Source: an uncultured Dorea sp.
GTDB taxonomy: Bacteria; Bacillota; Clostridia; Lachnospirales; Lachnospiraceae
Assembly: GCA_910580235.1 (NCBI GenBank)
Contig: CAJTVU010000005.1
Coordinates: 62,001-126,000 of the forward strand
Length of the DNA: 64,000 bases
Direction: 5' to 3'
Below, in pieces: positions 16,164-25,109 of the stretch (position 1 is the first letter of the stretch; each line of letters starts with the position of its first letter). The notes under the pieces are model-generated. The model was given only the letters and a program-made list of their open reading frames with translations. It ran no database searches and had not been told where the DNA came from. The translations under genes were made by a program, and so were the position numbers.

Positions 16164-16383
16164 GCCGCAGCAGGAAGCGATACCGTTTCCACGCCGCATT
16201 CCCTTCGTAGATATAGGAGTCGATGAGGTCGGGATCGCAAGTGTTCTGAAAGTTAGTGTAAGCGTCTTCGACGGCTCGCCGCGCCCGGGCAATCTCATCA
16301 AGAAGCGTGTTGTTTTCTGGATCAAAAGAGAGACGTCTGTAAATATCTTCCTCGGTTGTTTTTCCTCTGGCGAACAATTTCAT
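16141..16383 (-). CDS. DUF2508 (YaaL-like) protein
   Basis: The 80-residue protein has the DUF2508 pattern: LLDEIARARRAVEDAYTNF followed by DPDLIDSYIYEGNAAWKRY and FLLR. Its function is unknown. In B. subtilis yaaL directly precedes bofA on the same strand; here it is divergent from bofA, so the pairing is kept but one member is inverted. A GGAGG site precedes the ATG. The final residues are encoded by the family B palindrome. Confidence 0.85.
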   Translation of the reverse strand: MKLFARGKTTEEDIYRRLSFDPENNTLLDEIARARRAVEDAYTNFQNTCDPDLIDSYIYEGNAAWKRYRFLLRQIGDGVK

Positions 16384-16501
16384 AATCTACCTCCGTATAA
16401 AGGGATTCCTATTCTTTGTATGTAGTATGGACAGATTTTATGAATAAAATGCCGAAAGGCAGGATATATATGAAAATAGATAGAAAGAGGAGGTGCGAAG
16501 C

Positions 16502-16711
16502 ATGCGGGAGCAGCGTTCAGCCATTGTGGTAAATTTTCTTGTCCGTGGGATCCTTGGGATCGCTTTGATATTTTTCATTAATGAATTTCTGGCTTCCCGG
16601 GACATTGATCTAAACGTAGGGCTGAACCCGATTACTTTCGTGGCGTCAGGGACGTTGGGAACGCCGGGCGTGGCGCTTCTCTACGGGATTACATTTTATC
16701 AGGGGATGTAG
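16502..16711 (+). CDS. bofA: BofA-family pro-sigma-K processing regulator
   Basis: The 69-residue protein has two hydrophobic segments and the BofA signature GLNPITFVASGTLGTPGVALLYG at its C-terminus. In Bacillus, BofA holds the SpoIVFB protease inactive in the outer forespore membrane until the sigma-K checkpoint. ATG 16502 follows GAGGAGG; a GTG at 16493 lies within that site and is unlikely. It is alone on its strand, with the convergent phosphopantetheinyl transferase gene downstream. Confidence 0.88.
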   Translation: MREQRSAIVVNFLVRGILGIALIFFINEFLASRDIDLNVGLNPITFVASGTLGTPGVALLYGITFYQGM

Positions 16712-16734
16712 GCGGGAGCGCCGATTTAACACAT

Positions 16735-17346
16735 TTATAAGGGAAGTTGCTGCCTGTATGACACGGTGCAGATGTAGCCTGCAGGCGCAGGAATCTCTTC
16801 AATTGTCCAGAAAGAATATTCTTTCTGGATTTTTTTGTCGGAAAAAGAGACGCTTAAGCCTGTGCCAAGACCTTTTAAGAAGCTTTCTGTACGTGTCCAG
16901 AGGCGGAAGAAACAGGAACGTTTCTCTTCTTCAGGGAGACGCGCCAAAGCAGCGGCTTCTTCGGGCAGGAACACCCGAGCCGCAACTTGATCGAATCTTG
17001 CGTTCCGGGAGGTGTCTTCTATATCGATGCCTACGGGTGCATAAGAGGAGAAGGCAAGAGCTATATATGCGCCGGAATGGGAAAGGTTGAACTGCACCAG
17101 AGGAAATGTACCGTCTGAAATAAGTGCAGGCTTCCCGTGGGGGCCTTTGCTGAAAGCCAGGCTCTCTGCGGGCTTCCCGGTGTATGCAGACAGGATTCGA
17201 AGAAGAAGGGAATGGCTTGCCTCATGGACGCTTTTGTGCAGATTGTCAACAGTATGTGCAGGGAGGAGGAAGACATGGACCTCGTCATTTTCCGGCAGAT
17301 GCAGACAGTGTTCTACGTCTTGCAGATTCAGCTGTTTTATTTTCAT
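16735..17346 (-). CDS. 4'-phosphopantetheinyl transferase (Sfp type)
   Basis: The 203-residue Sfp/AcpT-type enzyme moves phosphopantetheine from CoA to carrier proteins. Motifs are FNLSHSGAYIALAFS, the magnesium site VGIDIED, and WTRTESFLKGLGTGL. It could serve the fatty-acid acyl carrier protein or a specialised carrier; no synthase genes are nearby. The start follows AAAGGAGAG. It is convergent with bofA with only 23 bp between the stops. Confidence 0.92.
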   Translation of the reverse strand: MKIKQLNLQDVEHCLHLPENDEVHVFLLPAHTVDNLHKSVHEASHSLLLRILSAYTGKPAESLAFSKGPHGKPALISDGTFPLVQFNLSHSGAYIALAFSSYAPVGIDIEDTSRNARFDQVAARVFLPEEAAALARLPEEEKRSCFFRLWTRTESFLKGLGTGLSVSFSDKKIQKEYSFWTIEEIPAPAGYICTVSYRQQLPL

Positions 17347-17469
17347 GGCGCTCTCCTTTTACTCCAATATAACTGTTATTATTATACCTTGCGGGGACAG
17401 ATTTTCAAGGGGGAGAGGGGACCTTTCCTATCTATGTTGCACAAAGTTTGACAATTTTTAAAATGACTA

Positions 17470-17498
17470 TGGACAAGAGGAAGACGCAGGGTTATAAT
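17470..17498 (+). promoter_or_regulatory. Probable promoter of the Tad operon, with structured leader
   Basis: TGGACA (17470-17475) and TATAAT (17493-17498) are 17 bp apart in the 316-bp gap before the Tad operon. The leader of about 155 nt that follows holds a hairpin, ACAAGTTG/CGACTTGT (about 17505-17527), and no ORF. Confidence 0.5.
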
Positions 17499-17662
17499 CG
17501 TCCTACAAGTTGCGGAAGACGACTTGTATCTGATTGTTTTATTCTTATTTGGTAGGTTCAACTAACTCAAAGTTATTCTGATTTATTCGGCCAGTTCGGC
17601 AATGAATTCAAGAGAATTAACTGACAGGCTTTTTTTCAAAGGAAGAACAGGAGGGATATTAT

Positions 17663-18577
17663 GTGGCAAGCAAACGCCTTGTAATCTGCGACAGGGAAGA
17701 AGGCTATTCGTCCGCATTTGCACAGTATATTATGAAGAAAGGCGAGCTCTCGCTCCAGATCCAGACTTGTAGCGATCTGTCTCATGTATTGAAGATACAG
17801 GAAGAAAAGAAGATCGATTATTTATTCATCTCTGCGGACTACCCGCCGGGGGAGAGGAAGCTGGCAGAGGCGGATAAAGTATTCGTTCTCACAGAGGACG
17901 GCGGCGAAGGGGAGTCCGAAGAGGAGACTTTCGTGTATAAATATCAGTCTGGCGAAGAGATCTTGAAAAGGCTCCTCTGGCAATGCGGCGAGGAAGGGGA
18001 GAGAGACGTGTTCCTTAAGGCTCCAAAGAAAAAGCAGGGCAGGATCATCGGGGTGTATTCTCCAATCCATAGGATCGGGAAGACGACTTACGCTCTGCAC
18101 CTCGGACAGAAGCTGGCGGCGGTGGAGAATGTGCTTTACTTAAGCCTTGAGGCGTATGGAGGCCTGGGAGGGCATTTTCCGGAAGAAGGCCATTCTTTGT
18201 CGGACGTGCTTTACTATGCCAGACAGGAGCAGAGCAATCTCGGGCTGATCCTCACTACTCTTGTCGCACAGAAAGGAAAGCTTGACTATGTGCTGCCCGT
18301 ACAAGTGTCGGAAGACATTAAGTCCGTTCCAGGTGAAGAATGGATCCGGATGGTGGAGAGGATTCTGGACGAGAGCATCTATGAAGTCTTAATTTTGGAT
18401 CTGGACGAAAGCATACGGGGAATCTATCCTATTTTGCATATATGTACGGAGATCCACATGATCACGGTGCAGGATCCTATATCAGAATCTAAAGTGCGAC
18501 AGTTCGAAGAAGAGCTTCTGCTTCTGGGCCATGAGAGCGTCAGGAGGAAGATCATCCGTAAGGAGCAGAGCCTATGA
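17663..18577 (+). CDS. tadZ: TadZ/CpaE-like P-loop protein of the Tad pilus
   Basis: The 304-residue protein starts with a receiver-like domain (about 1-110, VICDREEGYSSAF) without an obvious phosphoacceptor context. A ParA/MinD-like ATPase domain follows, with a deviant Walker A, SPIHRIGKTTYAL. TadZ proteins place the pilus machinery in the cell. Translation starts at GTG 17663 after AGGAGGG; an ATG two bases earlier is in another frame. Its stop overlaps the start of cpaF (ATGA), showing tight coupling. Confidence 0.85.
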   Translation: MASKRLVICDREEGYSSAFAQYIMKKGELSLQIQTCSDLSHVLKIQEEKKIDYLFISADYPPGERKLAEADKVFVLTEDGGEGESEEETFVYKYQSGEEILKRLLWQCGEEGERDVFLKAPKKKQGRIIGVYSPIHRIGKTTYALHLGQKLAAVENVLYLSLEAYGGLGGHFPEEGHSLSDVLYYARQEQSNLGLILTTLVAQKGKLDYVLPVQVSEDIKSVPGEEWIRMVERILDESIYEVLILDLDESIRGIYPILHICTEIHMITVQDPISESKVRQFEEELLLLGHESVRRKIIRKEQSL

Positions 18578-19776
18578 TCCTGGAGGAAAGGCTTCACGCA
18601 AGGGTTTTAGAAGAGCTGGATATGTCCAGAGAGGTAGACGATGGGGAGCTGACAGAGCTGATCCACCGCATATTAAGAGAGGCGGGGGAGCAGGAATATA
18701 TCCCGCTGGCACAGAAGGCTGAGCTGGGGAAAGAATTGTTCAACGCGTTCCGAAAATTAGATCTTCTTCAGGAGTTTTTAGAGGACGAAGAGATTACAGA
18801 GATTATGATCAATGGGACGCAGAACATATTTTTAGAAAAGGGAGGGAAGATCTATCCGTCACAGAAGCGTTTTCTCTCGGGGGAGAAGCTTGAGGATGTA
18901 ATACAGCAGATCGTGGCGGACTCTAACCGCATTGTAAATGAAGCGTCGCCGATCGTGGATGCGAGGCTTTCTGACGGCTCCCGCGTCAACATAGTCCTCC
19001 CGCCGATCGCTCTTAACGGGCCGATCGTAACGATCCGGAAGTTTCCGAAGGAAGCGATCACTATGGATGATCTTGTCGAATGGCAGTCAGTGAGCGTGGA
19101 GGCAGTGGAATTGTTAAAGAGCCTCGTAGGGGCGGGGTATAACATTTTCATCAGTGGTGGGACCGGTTCGGGAAAGACGACGTTCTTAAATGCACTGTCC
19201 CAGTATATACCGAAAGATGAACGGATTATTACAATAGAAGACAATGCAGAGCTCCGCATTCTGGAGGCGCCGAATCTTGTCAGCCTGGAGGCGAGAGGCG
19301 CCAACACAGAAGGAAGCGGTGAAGTGGCCATCCGGGATCTTATAAAGACGGCGCTTCGGATGCGCCCGGACAGGATCGTCGTAGGGGAGGTGAGAGGCGC
19401 GGAGGCCATCGACATGCTGCAGGCGCTGAATACAGGACATGACGGAAGCTTAAGCACCGGGCACGCCAACAGCCCAAAAGATATGTTAAGCAGGCTGGAG
19501 ACGATGGTGCTTATGGGGATGGACTTGCCGCTGCCCGCTATCCAGAGGCAGATTGCTTCGGGGATCGATATCATCGTCCATCTTGGCAGGCTCAGAGACA
19601 AGAGCAGGAAAGTTTTGAATATCACAGAAGTGACAGATTATCGGGAAGGGGAGATCGTACTTAGCGCTTTATATTTGTACGAAGAGACAGGGGAGAGAAA
19701 TGGCAGGATTGAAGGGAAATGGAAGAAAGTGCATGAGCTTACGAAGACAGAGAAGCTACTGGCAGCAGGATATTAG
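18574..19776 (+). CDS. cpaF: CpaF/TadA secretion ATPase
   Basis: This 400-residue hexameric ATPase powers assembly of type IVb pili. The N-terminal region has DEEITEIMINGT. The Walker A is GGTGSGKTTFLNAL with Lys201, the Walker B region DRIVVGEVRGAEA, and a histidine box SLSTGHANS, all as in T2SS/T4P ATPases. It overlaps the tadZ stop by four bases and lacks an N-terminal FHA or CheY extension. Confidence 0.95.
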   Translation: MILEERLHARVLEELDMSREVDDGELTELIHRILREAGEQEYIPLAQKAELGKELFNAFRKLDLLQEFLEDEEITEIMINGTQNIFLEKGGKIYPSQKRFLSGEKLEDVIQQIVADSNRIVNEASPIVDARLSDGSRVNIVLPPIALNGPIVTIRKFPKEAITMDDLVEWQSVSVEAVELLKSLVGAGYNIFISGGTGSGKTTFLNALSQYIPKDERIITIEDNAELRILEAPNLVSLEARGANTEGSGEVAIRDLIKTALRMRPDRIVVGEVRGAEAIDMLQALNTGHDGSLSTGHANSPKDMLSRLETMVLMGMDLPLPAIQRQIASGIDIIVHLGRLRDKSRKVLNITEVTDYREGEIVLSALYLYEETGERNGRIEGKWKKVHELTKTEKLLAAGY

Positions 19777-20488
19777 GAAGGAGGAAAGGCTTGCTATGCT
19801 CTTAAAGGCCTCTCTTGTGGCCGGGCTGACGGCATGGCTTTATTATCGTACATTGCTTGCCGTGCCGATGTTGTCGCCCGTATGGGCCTGGTACTACAGA
19901 AGCTTGGAAAGGGAATGCATGGAAAAGAAGCGGCGTAAGTTTGAAGCGCAGTTTAAGGAAATGATACAGACGGTTTCTTCCGCACTGAATACAGGATATT
20001 CTATCGAGAATGCCATAAAAGAGAGCCAGAAGGAGCTAAGGCTTCTGTATTCAGAGAGGGAGCCTATATTACGGGAAGTAATGATATTAGTAAGAGGGCT
20101 TAAGATGCAGATGCCAGTGGAACAGGCGATAGAAGAGATGGCGCAGCGGGTAGATATAGAAGCCGTGGAGAATTTTGCAGCGGTGTTTGCGACAGCAAAG
20201 CGGAGTGGAGGGGACATCATGGCGATCATCAGGAGCACAGCGTCGCAGATTGCAGATAAGATTGACGTCCAAAGGGAGATTGCGACTGTGCTGGCGGCAA
20301 AAAAATATGAATTTAAAGTAATGTCGGCAATCCCGTATGGGATTATCGCGTACATGTCCCTTAGCTTTCCCGATTTTATGATGTGCCTGTATGGGAATAT
20401 GTTTGGAATAGGAGTGATGACAATATGTCTTTTGATCTATATAGGCGCGTACTATCTTGGTACAAGGCTGACAGAAATCGAAGTATGA
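19733..20488 (+). CDS. tadB: TadB-like inner-membrane platform protein
   Basis: The T2SSF-type membrane protein has N-terminal hydrophobic segments (LLKASLVAGLTAWLYYRTLL) and a cytoplasmic helical domain (TVSSALNTGYSIENAI, AKRSGGDIMAIIRSTA). Two C-terminal membrane segments follow. ATG 19733 overlaps cpaF and keeps the N-terminal helix seen in relatives. ATG 19796, just after the strong GGAAGGAGG at the cpaF stop, would give a shorter protein, so the start is uncertain. The next gene overlaps its end by 64 bp. Confidence 0.85.
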   Translation: MSLRRQRSYWQQDIRKEERLAMLLKASLVAGLTAWLYYRTLLAVPMLSPVWAWYYRSLERECMEKKRRKFEAQFKEMIQTVSSALNTGYSIENAIKESQKELRLLYSEREPILREVMILVRGLKMQMPVEQAIEEMAQRVDIEAVENFAAVFATAKRSGGDIMAIIRSTASQIADKIDVQREIATVLAAKKYEFKVMSAIPYGIIAYMSLSFPDFMMCLYGNMFGIGVMTICLLIYIGAYYLGTRLTEIEV

Positions 20489-21690
20489 CAGCGGCGGCAG
20501 CCCTCCTCCTGCTCACGCTGGGCGTTTTTCTGGCAATCCTGGATTATCACAGGTCGACGACGGCTATTGAAGGAGGCATTCCAAGAAACCCCTATGGGCA
20601 GGGAGCCAGGGTAGAGGAGATGCGTGTGGAGGCAGATGGAAAAGATGTGGGGAGCATACAGGCAGAAATAGCGGAGAGGGCATATACGTCCGAAGAGATA
20701 AGAGAGCTCTTCGAACAGAGTATACAGCAGATGGAGCCTCTGATCCTGGGAGAAAATGAAAGCCCTGACAGAGTAGATTCGAATCTGAACCTGGTTACGG
20801 AGATCCCGGGAGAGCCGATAGATGTGTCATGGGAAATGGACCGATATGATGTCATGAATATATACGGAGAGCTGACCGGAGAGGGGCTGGAAGAAGAAGG
20901 GACGATGGTTTCTCTTCGGGCAGTCCTCACGTATCGCGAACGAAAGGAGGAACAGGCGCTCTATGAGTGTACGGTCATGGTCTATCCTAAAAGGCTGCAT
21001 GGGAAAGAGAGGCTTGTAGAAAAGATCCATGAGGAGATCAGGAAAAGTAATGAACATACGAGGATGAAGGGAGAGCTTGCGCTGCCTCCAAAGGTGGAAG
21101 GAAAGAGCCTGGCGTTCTACCCGATTATGGATATGAGGGGCGCTGTATTGATTATTATGGCAGCCATGATCCTAATCCTTCTGTACGCATTGGATAAGCA
21201 GAACCGGGGGAAAGAAGAGGAGAAGAAAAGGAGGCAGATGCGGCTTGACTATCCAGAGATCGTAAGTAAGCTGGCTCTTCTGCTTGGCGCGGGCATGACG
21301 GTGAAGCGCGCATGGAGGAAGATCGTGGAAGATTATGTCAGGAGAGAAGGCCAGGGGGATCGGTATGCCTATGAAGAGATGAAGTATACATGCCGTGAGA
21401 TGGAAAGCGGCGTTATGGAATCTGAAAGCTATGAGAGATTCGGAAGACGGTGCGGTCTTCAGGAATATGCGAGGCTCGGGGCGCTTTTATCCCAGAACTT
21501 AAGGAAAGGGATGAAAGGGCTGGGAGATATATTGAGAGTGGAGACGATACAGGCCTTCGAAGAAAGGAAGGCGAGAGCAAGAAGGCTTGGCGAGGAGGCA
21601 GGCACGAAGCTTTTAGCGCCGATGTTCCTCATGCTGTCCATCGTTCTTATTATCGTAATCGTCCCGGCATTCTTGTCCATACAGTTATAA
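20425..21690 (+). CDS. tadC: TadC-like platform protein with large N-terminal domain
   Basis: The 421-residue protein has an N-terminal membrane segment (about 20-38) and an external-looking domain of about 200 residues with no motif I recognise. A second membrane segment (GAVLIIMAAMILILLYAL) and a T2SSF domain (SKLALLLGAGMTVKRAW...) follow, ending in hydrophobic helices. TadC partners TadB in the Tad platform. The long insert is typical of Firmicutes Tad loci rather than proteobacterial TadC. ATG 20425 follows AGGAG within tadB. Confidence 0.82.
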   Translation: MSFDLYRRVLSWYKADRNRSMTAAAALLLLTLGVFLAILDYHRSTTAIEGGIPRNPYGQGARVEEMRVEADGKDVGSIQAEIAERAYTSEEIRELFEQSIQQMEPLILGENESPDRVDSNLNLVTEIPGEPIDVSWEMDRYDVMNIYGELTGEGLEEEGTMVSLRAVLTYRERKEEQALYECTVMVYPKRLHGKERLVEKIHEEIRKSNEHTRMKGELALPPKVEGKSLAFYPIMDMRGAVLIIMAAMILILLYALDKQNRGKEEEKKRRQMRLDYPEIVSKLALLLGAGMTVKRAWRKIVEDYVRREGQGDRYAYEEMKYTCREMESGVMESESYERFGRRCGLQEYARLGALLSQNLRKGMKGLGDILRVETIQAFEERKARARRLGEEAGTKLLAPMFLMLSIVLIIVIVPAFLSIQL

Positions 21691-21768
21691 TATAATACGA
21701 GGGTCAAAAAGTGCGGGACAATCCGCAGTATCATAGAGGCAAAATATATAAGAAAATGGAGGAAGAAA

Positions 21769-21948
21769 ATGATACAGAAGCTACAGAATATAAAACAGAT
21801 ATTAAAAGAGGAACAAGGGATCGGCGTTGTAGAGGTCATCCTTATACTGGTCGTGCTTATCGGGCTGGTCATTATATTTAAGTCGCAGCTTACCAGCCTG
21901 GTGCAGACCATTTTTGCGAAGATTACAAGTGAAAGTGCGGGAATATAA
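21769..21948 (+). CDS. flp: Flp-type (type IVb) major pilin
   Basis: The 59-codon ORF encodes MIQKLQNIKQILKEEQG followed by IGVVEVILILVVLIGLVII. This is a class III prepilin: a short basic leader ending in Gly17, cleavage before Ile18, and the obligatory Glu at mature position 5 (Glu22) at the start of the hydrophobic helix. It has a GGAGG site six bases upstream and lies between tadC and the DUF5702 gene. The mature pilin would be only 42 residues. Prepilin peptidase is encoded 2.3 kb downstream. Confidence 0.93.
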   Translation: MIQKLQNIKQILKEEQGIGVVEVILILVVLIGLVIIFKSQLTSLVQTIFAKITSESAGI

Positions 21949-21953
21949 CGGAC

Positions 21954-23348
21954 ATGCCAGGACAGACGCCGGAAGGGGAGAAGCTGTATAAGGGAGAGAT
22001 TACGGCGTACTTAAGCATTGTATTTATCTTGCTTGTCACATTCATGGGAGCGGCTCTGGAGAGCGCGTCTATCCAGACCGCGAAGAATTACTACAGAGCC
22101 GATATGAACCGGGCGATTGAATGTATGTTTGCAGAATATCAAAAAGAGCTTCTGGAGGAATATGACATCTTCGCTCTGGAAGGAAGCTATGAGACAGGAG
22201 CTTACAGTGAGGGAGGGCTTTTTAGGAGGCTTGCTTATTATGGAGCGGACAGTATAGGACAGGAGGTAAGGAGGATCCAGTTTCTGACAGATAACGGGTG
22301 TCAGGCATTTTGTGAACAGGCAGCGTTTTATATGAAGCATAAATACGGCCTGTCGGGAGCAGAAAGGCTTCTGGAAAAGACTGGTCTGTGGAAGAGACAG
22401 GAAGAGGAGGCGGAGAAGTACGGGCAGGTGGAGGAGGAAAAGCAGGCGGAGCTGTCCCGGCTCCTTGAGGAGAACGAGGGGGAATTGCCCGACCAGGACA
22501 ATCCGGTCGCCCATTTCGACATGTTGAAAAGCACGCCTCTTCTTGCTTTGGTAACGCCAAGGAGCATGCAAGTGTCTGAAAAGTCAGTCTTGCTGTCAGA
22601 TATGGCGTCGCACAGAGGGCTGAACGCGGGGTATGGGGACTTTACCGACGTGCCGGGGCCATCTGGGACGACTTGTGATATCCTGTTCGGCGAATATGTG
22701 CTGGAGCATTTTTCTGCTGCTTCGGCGGGAGGGAGAGCAGGAGCTCTCGATTATGAGATTGAGTACATATTGGAGGGGAAGGCGAGCGATCGGGAGAACC
22801 TGGAAGGTGTGGCGGGGAGATTACTGTTTCTCCGGTTTGTCCCTAATTATCTCTACATCCAGACAGACAGCGAGATGCGTGCGGAGGCAGAGGGGCTTGC
22901 CCTCACGCTCTGCTCTCTCCTTGCAGTCCCGGCTATCTCAGAAGCCGCCGCACAAGTCATCCTCCTTGCGTGGGCGTATGGGGAATCTATCCTGGATATC
23001 CGGGCCTTGTTAGGCGGAAACAGAGTCCCTCTTACAAAGACAAAAGAAAGCTGGCAGCTGGGGCTTTCGTCCCTTCTGACTCTGGGGACGGCGGAAGATA
23101 GGAGCGACGGCGCGGATGTAGAGGGAGGGCTTAAGTACGAAGAATATATTCGTATGCTTCTGTTCCTTGAAAGAAAAGAAGACGCGGCAATCCGTGCGCT
23201 GGATATGATAGAACAGGATCTGAGGATTAGAAGAGGGCAGAGCTATTTTTATGTAGATTATTGTGTAAGTAAAGTAGAATTTTTCAGCACATGTACATTC
23301 CGAAGGGGGATTACATACTGTTTCCCGACCTATTTTGGCTATCGTTAA
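21954..23348 (+). CDS. DUF5702-type Tad pseudopilin/structural protein
   Basis: The 464-residue protein has a short leader, one N-terminal hydrophobic helix (AYLSIVFILLVTFMGAALESASI) with TadG-like character, and a long extracellular domain. The gene directly follows the pilin (5 bp). Proteins of this place and architecture in Firmicutes Tad loci are annotated DUF5702; the role is inferred to be a minor pilin or surface adaptor. A Glu-rich coiled-coil patch lies around 140-180. The ribosome site is poor, so translation probably depends on coupling to flp. Confidence 0.75.
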   Translation: MPGQTPEGEKLYKGEITAYLSIVFILLVTFMGAALESASIQTAKNYYRADMNRAIECMFAEYQKELLEEYDIFALEGSYETGAYSEGGLFRRLAYYGADSIGQEVRRIQFLTDNGCQAFCEQAAFYMKHKYGLSGAERLLEKTGLWKRQEEEAEKYGQVEEEKQAELSRLLEENEGELPDQDNPVAHFDMLKSTPLLALVTPRSMQVSEKSVLLSDMASHRGLNAGYGDFTDVPGPSGTTCDILFGEYVLEHFSAASAGGRAGALDYEIEYILEGKASDRENLEGVAGRLLFLRFVPNYLYIQTDSEMRAEAEGLALTLCSLLAVPAISEAAAQVILLAWAYGESILDIRALLGGNRVPLTKTKESWQLGLSSLLTLGTAEDRSDGADVEGGLKYEEYIRMLLFLERKEDAAIRALDMIEQDLRIRRGQSYFYVDYCVSKVEFFSTCTFRRGITYCFPTYFGYR

Positions 23349-23476
23349 TATGCGTTAACATACAGACAGATGAAGATGCTCTCCGGGAGTCAGAAAAGAC
23401 TCGCAAAATCCCAACATTAATAAATATAGAAATAAATACATCACTACTATTACAAAAGAAAGGAGAACGATTCGCG

Positions 23477-24280
23477 ATGCCAGACGGCAGACAGACTCAG
23501 GAAATATCTTCACTCTCTGACAGGAGGGCATCTTCATCTGCCTGTAAGAACGCAAGCATGACAATAGAGGCGGCTGCGGCAGTCCCGCTTTTCTTCCTGG
23601 CAGTCCTGTGCCTCTTCTACTTTATGGAGGTCATGACGATCAGGACTTCGGTACGGGCGGGGCTGCAGGCTGCGGGAAAGCAAGCTATGCAAGATGCATA
23701 TATACTGACGGCCGTCACTCCTGCGGGGCTTGAGAAAGACATAGTACGTGCGATCGGCGCAGAGAGGCTGGAAAGAAGCATCGTGGAAGGTGGGAGCATG
23801 GGGATCCACTGCGAAGGCTCTTTCCTGTCGCCGACGACCGGCATTGGGACGATACGGGCGAAGTATAAGATAAGGCTGCCGATTCCAATGTTCGGCGTGC
23901 CTCCCGTCACTTATGAAGAATCTATGCGTATAAAGGCGTGGACGGGATATGAGAAAGAGATTTTTGGAAAGGAGGATGAGGGGACAGTGTATATTACGGA
24001 AACAGGGGCAGTGTATCACCGGGACTATCACTGTACGCACCTTGATCTGTCTATCCGTATGGCGCAGGCTTCGGATATAGATCTGCTCAGAAATGGGAAC
24101 GGAGGGAAGTATTATGCCTGCGAGCATTGCGGCGGCAAAAGCCTGGGCGGTGTGTATATAACAGATACGGGAGACAGATATCACAGCTCGCTATCGTGCG
24201 GCGGGCTGAAAAGGACGGTCTACGCTGTCCCTATCTCAGAGGCGGCTGGAAAGGGGGCGTGTTCCAGATGTGGCACATAA
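23477..24280 (+). CDS. TadE/G-like pseudopilin with two C-terminal Cys/His motifs
   Basis: The 267-residue protein starts at ATG 23477 (after AAAGGAG), not at the earlier frame opening 23291. An N-terminal TadE-like helix (MTIEAAAAVPLFFLAVLCLF) is followed by an external domain. Two repeated units then appear: VYITETGAVYHRDYHC...CEHCGG and VYITDTGDRYHSSLSC...CSRCG. Each has a YH..C and a CxxC, suggesting a small metal-binding fold at the pilus tip or surface. The function is inferred from context. Confidence 0.8.
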   Translation: MPDGRQTQEISSLSDRRASSSACKNASMTIEAAAAVPLFFLAVLCLFYFMEVMTIRTSVRAGLQAAGKQAMQDAYILTAVTPAGLEKDIVRAIGAERLERSIVEGGSMGIHCEGSFLSPTTGIGTIRAKYKIRLPIPMFGVPPVTYEESMRIKAWTGYEKEIFGKEDEGTVYITETGAVYHRDYHCTHLDLSIRMAQASDIDLLRNGNGGKYYACEHCGGKSLGGVYITDTGDRYHSSLSCGGLKRTVYAVPISEAAGKGACSRCGT

Positions 24281-24705
24281 GCAATATTATGGGGCTTTTG
24301 CTTCTTTTTATCTTTTCTTATATTGATATCCGGCTACGAAAAGTGCCGGTAAGATTACTTATATTTAGCAACATGGCGGCTTTTGCCCATCATCTTATAT
24401 TCCGAGACATAAATTTGTGGGTGTTGACAGGAGGGATCCTGGTAGGGGCTCTGTTCCTGTTTGTCAGCAAGGCGACAAATGAGGAAGTCGGATATGGGGA
24501 CAGCTGGGGGATCCTGATCCTGGGCACGTATATGGGGATATGGGGGCTTCTGGAAGTGCTTTCCATCGCGTTCCTGTTCCTGGGGGCAGCCGCAGGGATC
24601 GTACTGTGCAATAAGAGAATGTCGCGCAAATGTGCGCTTCCGTTCTTTCCGTTCCTGACGGGAGGATATATAGTAACGCTCATGTTGAGAGGGGGAGGGG
24701 TATGA
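24268..24705 (+). CDS. tadV: Prepilin peptidase (A24 family, TadV/CpaA type)
   Basis: The 145-residue polytopic membrane aspartyl protease carries both catalytic aspartates, in FSYIDIRLRKVP (near the N-terminus) and GYGDSWG. It cleaves the leader of the Flp pilin and related pseudopilins. ATG 24268 lies within the end of the preceding gene; an upstream extension to 24127 is read-through of that gene in another frame. Its stop overlaps the next start as ATGA at 24702. Confidence 0.9.
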   Translation: MWHISNIMGLLLLFIFSYIDIRLRKVPVRLLIFSNMAAFAHHLIFRDINLWVLTGGILVGALFLFVSKATNEEVGYGDSWGILILGTYMGIWGLLEVLSIAFLFLGAAAGIVLCNKRMSRKCALPFFPFLTGGYIVTLMLRGGGV

Positions 24706-25109
24706 GGGGATTCACAGTAGAGATGTCTTTCCTTGCGCCGCTTATGCTGCTGCTTATTATGAGCAGTGTTTTCGGGATATTTTATTTTCATGATAAAAGT
24801 ATTTTGGCGGGCGCGGCATATGAGGCTGCGGTCGTAGGATCGTCAAAAGCGAGGGAAGGGAAAGGCTTGTCCGCAGGAGAGCTGGAGGCGCTTTTTCGTG
24901 AGCGGGCAGGAGATAAGTGTATATTTTTCGCCGACGCGCGCGGGTCTGCCTCTATAAGCGATGAGGAAGCCCAGATCGGGGGAAGCGCACAAAGAAGAGG
25001 AATGGCGGTATCATTTTATAAGAGTATGCCGATCACGGATCCAGAGAAAAAAATCCGGGACATAAGGAGGGTGAAAGGGTTAGGAAATGGAGCGCAAGAT
25101 AACGATTGA
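24702..25109 (+). CDS. TadE-like minor pilin
   Basis: The 135-residue protein has the TadE pattern: MRGFTVEMSFLAPLMLLLIM, with a short leader and Glu followed by a hydrophobic helix. A small external domain follows (AAYEAAVVGSSKAREGKGLS). It overlaps the prepilin peptidase stop (ATGA) and the start of the next gene, so it is strongly coupled. It is probably a low-abundance pilus component. Confidence 0.8.
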   Translation: MRGFTVEMSFLAPLMLLLIMSSVFGIFYFHDKSILAGAAYEAAVVGSSKAREGKGLSAGELEALFRERAGDKCIFFADARGSASISDEEAQIGGSAQRRGMAVSFYKSMPITDPEKKIRDIRRVKGLGNGAQDND

